Of a DNA stretch of 16,338 bases, positions 8,517 through 15,029 are shown in pieces. The DNA is from CALEUX01 sp037439945 (GTDB lineage: Bacteria > Bacteroidota > Bacteroidia > Bacteroidales > Marinilabiliaceae). The notes below the pieces were generated by a model. That model made no database searches, had not been told where the DNA came from, and was given only the letters and a program-made list of their open reading frames with translations. The DNA lies in NCBI GenBank assembly GCA_037439945.1, contig JBBIVA010000086.1, positions 1 through 16,338 on the forward strand, given 5' to 3'. The stretch's first letter is position 1, and each line of letters begins with the position of its first letter. The position numbers and the translations under genes are program-made.

Positions 8517-9809
8517 TTATTGTCTTTTGGTTAATTTATTATAAACTTTTATCATTTCATCGGCATGAACGTGAATATTAAAGTTTTGCTCAACCCCTTT
8601 TCTGGCACTTTTACTCAATTCTTCAAGTTTACCCTTGTCAGCCAACAATTCTCCCCATGTTTTCATTAATACTTCGGGGGTATTTGGCTCGTAAATTAAT
8701 CCACCCTTTGACAGACTAACAATTTCAGGAAATGCACCTAAGGCCGGCTGTACTATTGGTATTCCGGATGCCATTAATTCAGTTAAATACATTCCAAAAG
8801 CCTCACCCTTGCGCACTGGTACTGTTCCTATCGATATTTTTTTAAAGAAACTTTTTCGTGCCGGGCCTTCAAAGGAATCATGAAAATCTACATAATCAAT
8901 GATGCGGGCTTTTTTTAGACGTTTCTTTATTTCCCGGATAAATTTGTTGTCTGCAGCAGTTGATCCACCGGTTACAACTAATTTAACATCTTTAAATTCA
9001 GGGTTCTTCTTTAGTAAAATAAATGCATCAATTGCAATATCAAATCCGTTTTCTTTGCACATTCTTGAAATATAACCAATTGACCGTGGTTTTTGATTAA
9101 CCGGAACATAGTCATATTCCTCAGGATCGACCCCAAGATAAACCTGGTGCAGTTTATGATTGGGAATGTTAATACGCTCCTTCATCATATCACCAAAGTA
9201 CTTGCTTACAGCCACAAATGCATCAACCCATTCTGCTTTATCGGCCATAAGTTTCCAAACCCGGGCTTGAAACCCTGGTTTCATAACATCAACCCAAACA
9301 TCTTCGTCCTGCAGTGAGCATACAACCGGTACTCCAATTTTTTCATGTAAGCGATGGGCCAGGCCTAAAAGCAGTGCATTTGAGATATGAACAACATCAG
9401 GTTTAAGATGTTGGGCAATCCAATCCACCATCCTTTCCAGTTCCTCTCTTTGTTTTCCTTCTTCGCCCAACAACATTGAAACCGTCATTTCTTCAAGCCC
9501 TTTAGCATTTGTTGACCCTGCCATTGATGCAGCAAATTTTAACATTGGCTTGGAATTAAGCAATTTATCAACCCAGTATGGTGCTTTCCTAAAAACAGGG
9601 TATAATTGTTTTAAGTAAATACTTATTGCCCCGTAAAAAACCGGTATATCACCAATATCGTGTTCATCGGCAAAAAGCGGGAGATACATAGGTACCTTAA
9701 CTACATTGTGCCCTTTTTTTCGAATAGCAACCACAAATTTACTGTCGCGTAAACAGTTACCACAGTAAAATGTGCCCCCCGAACCGGGTATTATCTGGAC
9801 AATATTCAT
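8517..9809 (-). CDS. GT-B fold glycosyltransferase, GT4-like, with N-terminal CxxC motif
   Basis: This 430-residue cytoplasmic glycosyltransferase of the GT-B fold transfers a sugar from a nucleotide-sugar donor; acceptor and donor are unknown. The N-terminal domain starts with a glycine-rich loop (IIPGSGGTFYCGNCLRD, 6-22) followed by GHNVVKVPMYLPL, and includes a central DVVHISNALLLGLAHRLHEK segment. The C-terminal domain opens with SIGYISRMCKENGFDIAIDAF (243-263, broken by a conserved-looking E253). It holds the GT4-type E-x7-E pair E336 and E344 in GEAFGMYLTE, then MASGIPIVQP and a GLIYEPN loop. The C16-x2-C19 pair follows the donor-side loop. From memory, a similar CxxC follows the Gly-rich loop in a subset of GT4-like proteins in Planctomycetes and Acidobacteria. 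There is no signal peptide or membrane segment. It sits between a secreted propeller gene (28 bases upstream) and the ABC ATPase gene (2 bases downstream), suggesting it glycosylates something handled by the same envelope system. Automated annotation may call it glycogen synthase, which the context does not support. Confidence 0.88.
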   Translation of the reverse strand: MNIVQIIPGSGGTFYCGNCLRDSKFVVAIRKKGHNVVKVPMYLPLFADEHDIGDIPVFYGAISIYLKQLYPVFRKAPYWVDKLLNSKPMLKFAASMAGSTNAKGLEEMTVSMLLGEEGKQREELERMVDWIAQHLKPDVVHISNALLLGLAHRLHEKIGVPVVCSLQDEDVWVDVMKPGFQARVWKLMADKAEWVDAFVAVSKYFGDMMKERINIPNHKLHQVYLGVDPEEYDYVPVNQKPRSIGYISRMCKENGFDIAIDAFILLKKNPEFKDVKLVVTGGSTAADNKFIREIKKRLKKARIIDYVDFHDSFEGPARKSFFKKISIGTVPVRKGEAFGMYLTELMASGIPIVQPALGAFPEIVSLSKGGLIYEPNTPEVLMKTWGELLADKGKLEELSKSARKGVEQNFNIHVHADEMIKVYNKLTKRQ

Positions 9810-9837
9810 AAATCAAATTATTTTGAATGTAAAATTC

Positions 9838-10950
9838 CTATTGTTTGCCAAAGCAATATACTACTCCGTTATTTGTACCTACTACAATTTTACCGGTCAC
9901 AACACCTGGATTTCCTGTAATTGCAGAACCAATTTCATAATTCCAGTGGGGTTTTCCATCAAGTGTGTTAATTAAAAACATATCGCCACGCATATTGCCC
10001 ACCAATACACTTTTACCAACAATAACCGGTGATGCTTCAACCCTGTTTCCGGTATTAAATTTCCATAATAAATTACCATTGTTTTTATCGAAACAATAAA
10101 TATTTTTATCGTGATTACCTGTAATTACCATGTTATTATGAGTTGAAGGTGAAGCAATAAACGGCAATCTTACTTTTGGGTCTTCCCATTTCCAACCCAA
10201 ATTTCCCATGGCAAAATCAACCTGTGAAAATTTTCCGTCATAATCGCCTATCCATACTTTACCCCCATCAATAGCAGCTGACCCGGCAACGTATGTTGCC
10301 ACATTAACCTTACGTACAAGCTTCCCTGTAATTATATCAACAAAATGAAGAAATCCGTCGCAACCCCCAAAAACTGCCTGACCATTTGAACAGGAGGCAG
10401 CACCATTTATAAAATTATCCGATTCATATTTCCATAATATTTTTCCTGTTGCTGCATCAATACAATGCAAAAAATAGTCGTAACTGCCAACTAAAATATA
10501 TGTGGTGTTTCCATTTTTCCACCAGTTTGCAGAACCCACAATTTGATTTTCGGCTTTGTATTCCCAGAGTTTCTTTCCTGTTTTCAATTCGAGTGAATAA
10601 AAGGTCCCATCCATATTTCCAATATATACACGTCCGTCTAAAATCAGTGCAGGGGATTCAATTGCATTTGGGGTATCAAATTTCCATACCAGTTTGCCTT
10701 CCATATTAAGGCAATAAACTACCCCATTTGTTGAACCAATAACAATATAATTATTACAAATAACGGGTGACGACTTGATATTATCTCCTGCCTGATATGT
10801 CCATAAAAGAGTTGGCTCGGCAGGCAGTGTTGCATTTGAATATCCGCTCAGGTTTTGGCTTCCACGAAAAATGGGCCAACAATTTTCAGTTTGGCAATAA
10901 CCTGCGGTAGTTAATGATAAACAAACTAATAACAATAATATAACTTTCAT
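9838..10950 (-). CDS. Secreted PQQ-like eight-bladed beta-propeller protein (second copy)
   Basis: This is a 370-residue protein, the most regular of the three propellers here. Residues 1-20 form a signal peptide (LLLLVCLSLTTAG core). The Cys at 19 is not in a good lipobox because Tyr precedes it, so a soluble periplasmic protein is more likely than a lipoprotein. The mature N-terminus has W-P-I-F-R-G (25-30). Blade-closing positions fall at W50, W89, W129, W173, R213, W255, W296 and W336. The period is close to 41 residues, giving eight blades, each preceded by motifs such as CIDAATGKILW or CFDKNNGNLLW. The final NNGVVYCFGKQ would close the ring with the first strand. Nothing suggests catalysis or bound PQQ. 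It is 104 bases downstream of the FAD/Fe-S gene and 28 bases upstream of the glycosyltransferase gene, so it probably shares their operon. A 6-codon stretch for NGNLLW is identical at the DNA level to one in the leftmost propeller gene (10063-10080 versus 1163-1180). Confidence 0.9.
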   Translation of the reverse strand: MKVILLLLVCLSLTTAGYCQTENCWPIFRGSQNLSGYSNATLPAEPTLLWTYQAGDNIKSSPVICNNYIVIGSTNGVVYCLNMEGKLVWKFDTPNAIESPALILDGRVYIGNMDGTFYSLELKTGKKLWEYKAENQIVGSANWWKNGNTTYILVGSYDYFLHCIDAATGKILWKYESDNFINGAASCSNGQAVFGGCDGFLHFVDIITGKLVRKVNVATYVAGSAAIDGGKVWIGDYDGKFSQVDFAMGNLGWKWEDPKVRLPFIASPSTHNNMVITGNHDKNIYCFDKNNGNLLWKFNTGNRVEASPVIVGKSVLVGNMRGDMFLINTLDGKPHWNYEIGSAITGNPGVVTGKIVVGTNNGVVYCFGKQ

Positions 10951-11054
10951 CCGATTATAATTTTTAGTTTAAGGCTTGATGGCCTTTGCCGAACATTCGG
11001 TATTGGTTTCATCTGCATGTGTTTTTATATTATAACCTTGTATGTTGTACCTTA

Positions 11055-12596
11055 TTAATTACCAGGCTCTAAGGCTCCGGTAGGGCATGCCCTGGCTACC
11101 TGCAGCGCAGCCTTTTCAATACCTTTGTCAAGTGTTTGTCCGTAAGGCACACCAATTTTTACATCAAAGCCCCTACCAATAAATACAAGTCCATATTCTT
11201 CCCCAAATTTTTCTGTCATCTTCACACAAATTCCGCATTTAATGCATTTACCAGGTTCAAACACAACTCCCTTGGTTTGAAATTGTTTTGTGATGGCCAT
11301 TCGCGGTGATTTTTGAAATCTCTTTTGGTTAGCCAAGTAAAAATCCGACCAATTTCTAAGCTGGCAATTATCAATTGCACGGCAATCACACCTTAAACAC
11401 CGGGATGCTTCTTCAATGGCCTGTTTTTCTGAATAACCATATTCAAATTTTGTTACAACCCTTTTGCATTCGGTAGATTCTTTCAAATATTCAGTAAACT
11501 CAGACTCCATAAGTTTCCCAAACCTTGAATTGAATAATTGCTTTTTACCTGTTACCTCCCGCTTATTAATATATTGCAATACAGGGAAGGCCACATCTTT
11601 GCCATGTGCCAGGGATCGAATTGCAAGTCTTGTAGGACTCACCACACTACCTACTGCAAAAATACCTGCTGAAGATGTTTCAAATGTTTTTGGATTAACC
11701 AGTAACCCGTTTGTTGTAAGCTCAAGGTTATATGAATTTACAATTTCATTGGTGGAACCAGCAGTTAGGACCAAAGCATCAAAATCATTTCTTAGGTCGT
11801 TTAATTTGCTGCTATCAACAGTTGTATTGCCTATAAAATTAATTCCACATTTTAAAATTGAAGCTATTTCCCTTTCGAGCACATCTTTGGGTAAAATATC
11901 ATCAGCAATTGCTGTAAGTAATAAACCTCCCGGCTTATTTTTTTTATCATACAATGTAACATTTACCCCATTAAGCCTTAAATAGTATGCTGCAGACAAC
12001 CCAGCAGGGCCGGCTCCAATTATTGCTACTTTTTTTTCGTTTAGGGGTGGTAATGGCCAGGGATGAATATCATCCATGTCGGCCACAAAACGTTTAAGTA
12101 AACAAACTGAAACAGCTTCATCCACAGATTTCCTGTGGCACACCCCCTCACAAGGGGCAGGGCAAATTCTTCCAAGAACTGATGGCAATGCAATATCACG
12201 TTTAACCACTTTAATTGCTTCAACAAAATTCCCGTTTACAATTAGGCGGTTCATTTCGGGTATATTCATGTGTGCCGGGCACCCAAGTTTACAAGGGGCC
12301 TCACAATCGCCGGTATGTTCACTAAGTATTAGTTCAAGTCCAGTTTTTCGGAGTTTACATAATTCATCATCCTCGGTAATAATTTTCATTTCTTCCTTAA
12401 CCACATGAGAACAGGAAGGGAACAATCGTCCGGAAACTTCATCCTTAACAAAACAAAGCATACATGAATTAATATGCTCGAGGTTTTCGTTACTACACAA
12501 TGCAGGAACGTCATAACCGGCCATCCTGACAGCTTTCAAAACAGTTGTTCCTTCAGGTACATTTAATTCATTATTATTAATAACTACCTTTACCAT
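11055..12596 (-). CDS. Stn/NfnB-like FAD and Fe-S protein lacking the NAD(P)H-binding domain
   Basis: This 513-residue cytoplasmic electron-transfer protein has four modules. Residues 1-78 are a NuoG/HydA-type [2Fe-2S] ferredoxin with C34, C45, C48 and C62 in exact NuoG spacing. Residues 90-170 are the GltD-type helical Fe-S domain, with H94 and C98-x3-C102-x3-C106, then C145-x3-C149-x3-C153 and GRICPAPCEGVC. Residues 188-345 are an FAD Rossmann domain with GAGPAG (194-199), acidic D217 and KPGG (221-224). Residues 395-513 hold a CLRCDC motif and a NuoG-like [4Fe-4S] site (C451, C454, C457, C504). In GltD and NfnB a second nucleotide-binding Rossmann domain of roughly 150 residues, with GGGNxAxD, lies between the LxTG segment and the final FAD segment. 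Here LVLTAGS (276-282) runs almost directly into GLLVNPKTFETSSAGIFAVG (297-316), so that domain is absent. The usual Asp of the GD pair in the final FAD motif is also replaced (VGS). The gene starts six bases after the NuoEF-like gene, so the products very likely form one complex. Electrons would pass between FMN/NADH and this FAD/Fe-S subunit. Confidence 0.85.
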   Translation of the reverse strand: MVKVVINNNELNVPEGTTVLKAVRMAGYDVPALCSNENLEHINSCMLCFVKDEVSGRLFPSCSHVVKEEMKIITEDDELCKLRKTGLELILSEHTGDCEAPCKLGCPAHMNIPEMNRLIVNGNFVEAIKVVKRDIALPSVLGRICPAPCEGVCHRKSVDEAVSVCLLKRFVADMDDIHPWPLPPLNEKKVAIIGAGPAGLSAAYYLRLNGVNVTLYDKKNKPGGLLLTAIADDILPKDVLEREIASILKCGINFIGNTTVDSSKLNDLRNDFDALVLTAGSTNEIVNSYNLELTTNGLLVNPKTFETSSAGIFAVGSVVSPTRLAIRSLAHGKDVAFPVLQYINKREVTGKKQLFNSRFGKLMESEFTEYLKESTECKRVVTKFEYGYSEKQAIEEASRCLRCDCRAIDNCQLRNWSDFYLANQKRFQKSPRMAITKQFQTKGVVFEPGKCIKCGICVKMTEKFGEEYGLVFIGRGFDVKIGVPYGQTLDKGIEKAALQVARACPTGALEPGN

Positions 12597-12602
12597 AATA
12601 TA

Positions 12603-14960
12603 TTATGCACCAATCTCTGATTTAACATCTATAGCATCAACGGGGCATACAAGCCTGCAGCCATTGCATTTAATGCATAGTTCTTTATTAATAAAATGTT
12701 TTTCGTGCGGTGTAAATGGAATTGCATTAACCGGGCAGCCCTGTGAACACAATGTACAACCAATACAATTTTCATTTACCGAATATGTAATTAATGCCGT
12801 ACACTTCCCTGTAGGGCAAATTCCTTTTAAGTGAGCTTCATACTCATCCCTAAAATACATAAGAGTGCTAAAAACCGGATTTGGTGCGGTTTTACCCAAC
12901 CCGCACAAACTACCAATCTTAGTACTCTCAGCAAGTTTCTCAAGTTCATCCAAATCATCCTTTTTTGCCTTCCCCTGTGTAAGATCATCTAAAATATCGA
13001 GCATTCTCCGTGTGCCGATTCTGCAAAAAGTACATTTACCACATGATTCGGCCTGTGTAAAAGAGAGAAAATACCTTGCAATATCAACCATACAATCAGA
13101 ATCATCGAGCACCACCATACCTCCGGAGCCCATCATTGCTCCCAGCTGGGTTAGTGATTCATAATCAACCGGTGTATTATCAAGCCATGCCGGAATACAA
13201 CCACCGGATGGCCCTCCTACCTGCACGGCCTTAAATTTACGTCCATTGGCTATACCCCCTCCTATTTCATAAATTATCTCCCCAATGGTTATTCCCATTG
13301 GGACTTCAATTAATCCTCCCCGTGCAATTTTCCCGGCGAGGGCAAATACCTTCGTTCCCTTGCTTTTTGTTGTGCCAATAGTATTAAAACTGCCTGGTCC
13401 CTTATTAATGATATAGGGTACCTGCGCAAAAGTTTCGGTATTATTTACTAGAGTTGGAACTCCCCAAAGACCTTTTTCGGCAGGAAATGGAGGCCGGATT
13501 GAAGGGAAACCCCTGCGTCCTTCAATGGAGGCAATCAAAGCAGTTTCTTCTCCACAAACGAAAGCACCTGCACCTTCATAAATTTCAATATCGAGACTAA
13601 AACCCGAACCAAAAATATTGTTGCCCAGTATATTATTTTGTTCACATATCTGAAGAGCCTCGTTAATTCGCTTAACTGCAAGCGGATACTCAGCCCTTAT
13701 ATAAAAATATCCTTTTTCGGCACCAACAGCATAGGCTCCAATAATTATTCCCTCAATAACTCTGTACGGATATGATTCAAGTAACATCCTATCCATAAAA
13801 GCGCCTGGGTCGCCTTCATCGCCATTGCAAATAATATATTTTAACTGGCTATCCTGTTTTGCTGTGAAACCCCACTTTATACCTGTTGGAAAACCAGCTC
13901 CGCCACGTCCCCTGATTCCGCTCTCTGCAATTTCATTAATTACTTCAGCTGGAGACATCCCTGTTAATACTCTTTTTAAAGCATCAAAACCACCCCTTTG
14001 CCTGTATTCTTCAAAATCAACAGGGTTAATAATACCCCTATACTCGGTTGCAATGGGAATTTGGTTTCCCAGAAAAGAATTTACCTGCTTTTCCCGCATA
14101 TCCAGCGAATAACGCTCAACCCCCTCCCAACCTGCATCAGTTTGTATATTTTCGACTGTATGCATCAACCGGTTTTTTAATTGGGCCAGCAAACCTCGTG
14201 GTTTAAAGTGCTTTGTTAGAATATCGGTAACACTTTCAGCCTTAACTTTTGAATATATTACAGGGTCGCCTTTAACGGGTACAACTTCGAGCAAGGGCAC
14301 ATGATGACACATACCAATACACCCCACATGCTTCATTTTAAGTTTTAAACCCTTTTCATTTATTGTTTCATCTACGGCTTTCCAAATTTCATCACTACCA
14401 CTTGCAACACAACAAGAACCAAGACCAATCCTAATTTCACCTTCAATTTCGGTTCCATCGTATTTACGGTATTGTTTTTTTGTTTTGGTATCCTTTTGGG
14501 CTTCAAAATCTGATAAAATTTCATCAACTTGTTTAGGTGAAACATGTCCATAGGTTACTTCATCAATTTGTACTACAGGCGCGAGGGTACAACATCCCAG
14601 GCAGCTTACCTTTTCAATAGTGTATTTGCCGCTTTCATCAGTATCCTGGTCAATATTTAATCTAAATTTTCTTTTAAATGCATCAAACACCTGTCCTGCT
14701 CCCTTAACATGACATGCTGTTCCCACACACACCTTTATCATGTGTTCTCCAACAGGCTGGAGCCTGAACTGATGATAGAAACCTGCTACACTTTCAATAT
14801 CGGCAGGTGAAATTTCAGAAATTTCATTAACCCGTAATAAAGCTTCCCTGGGGAGATAATTATATTCCTTCTGAATGGCCTGCAATACCGGAATAACAGA
14901 CCTTTTTTGTCGTCCGTACTTTTCAATAATTGTATCAACTATTTGAATTTCAACAGCCAT
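12603..14960 (-). CDS. Fused NuoE-NuoF (HydC-HydB-like) NADH-oxidising flavin/Fe-S subunit
   Basis: This 785-residue cytoplasmic protein is expected to oxidise or reduce NADH at FMN and feed a chain of Fe-S clusters. Residues 1-155 are NuoE-like, with [2Fe-2S] ligands C78-x4-C83 and C120-x3-C124. Residues 173-250 are a second thioredoxin-like ferredoxin domain with C183, C184, C214 and C218. Residues 300-620 are the NuoF core, with the FMN/NADH loops GIRGRGGAGFPTGIKW (348-363), CNGDEGDPGAFMDR (378-391) and GAGAFVCGEETAL (463-475). An SLBB-like part follows, then the N3-type [4Fe-4S] site C640, C643, C646 and C686. The tail has CPTGKC (715-720) and a bacterial two-[4Fe-4S] ferredoxin with C732/735/738/742 and C762/765/768/772. 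NuoF of complex I lacks this tail; it matches HydB of [FeFe] hydrogenases, HndC and StnB. The fusion of NuoE to this is equivalent to HydC+HydB in one chain. No membrane complex I genes are adjacent, so this is a soluble enzyme part. The start is supported by an upstream AGAGAAAGG. I infer an electron-bifurcating-type role with the next gene's product. Confidence 0.92.
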   Translation of the reverse strand: MAVEIQIVDTIIEKYGRQKRSVIPVLQAIQKEYNYLPREALLRVNEISEISPADIESVAGFYHQFRLQPVGEHMIKVCVGTACHVKGAGQVFDAFKRKFRLNIDQDTDESGKYTIEKVSCLGCCTLAPVVQIDEVTYGHVSPKQVDEILSDFEAQKDTKTKKQYRKYDGTEIEGEIRIGLGSCCVASGSDEIWKAVDETINEKGLKLKMKHVGCIGMCHHVPLLEVVPVKGDPVIYSKVKAESVTDILTKHFKPRGLLAQLKNRLMHTVENIQTDAGWEGVERYSLDMREKQVNSFLGNQIPIATEYRGIINPVDFEEYRQRGGFDALKRVLTGMSPAEVINEIAESGIRGRGGAGFPTGIKWGFTAKQDSQLKYIICNGDEGDPGAFMDRMLLESYPYRVIEGIIIGAYAVGAEKGYFYIRAEYPLAVKRINEALQICEQNNILGNNIFGSGFSLDIEIYEGAGAFVCGEETALIASIEGRRGFPSIRPPFPAEKGLWGVPTLVNNTETFAQVPYIINKGPGSFNTIGTTKSKGTKVFALAGKIARGGLIEVPMGITIGEIIYEIGGGIANGRKFKAVQVGGPSGGCIPAWLDNTPVDYESLTQLGAMMGSGGMVVLDDSDCMVDIARYFLSFTQAESCGKCTFCRIGTRRMLDILDDLTQGKAKKDDLDELEKLAESTKIGSLCGLGKTAPNPVFSTLMYFRDEYEAHLKGICPTGKCTALITYSVNENCIGCTLCSQGCPVNAIPFTPHEKHFINKELCIKCNGCRLVCPVDAIDVKSEIGA

Positions 14961-14965
14961 ATTAA

Positions 14966-14974
14966 CCTTTCTCT
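14966..14974 (-). promoter_or_regulatory. Putative ribosome binding site of the NuoEF-like gene
   Basis: AGAGAAAGG on the minus strand ends five bases before the ATG at 14958-14960 and supports that start. Bacteroidota use Shine-Dalgarno sites sparingly, so this is suggestive only. Confidence 0.35.
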
Positions 14975-15029
14975 TTAATAAACTAAACTACACCTGCAAT
15001 AAAAGAAAAATTCCCCATTTTAAATTTCA

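Noticed and set aside
10989..11000. CCGAA-CA-TTCGG inverted repeat in the 104-base gap as a terminator
   Set aside because: Five-base arms with a two-base centre and no T-tract after it on the minus strand; too weak to call a terminator or operator.
10947..11018. 23-codon minus-strand frame overlapping the start of the second propeller gene by ATGA
   Set aside because: No recognisable domain and the sequence is short and basic; overlap with the next start could be chance. A leader peptide is possible but unsupported.
12603..14960. Membrane complex I (Nuo) operon
   Set aside because: No NuoA/H/J-N membrane subunits or NuoB/C/D nearby; the C-terminal two-cluster ferredoxin and gene pairing match soluble HydB/StnB-type enzymes.
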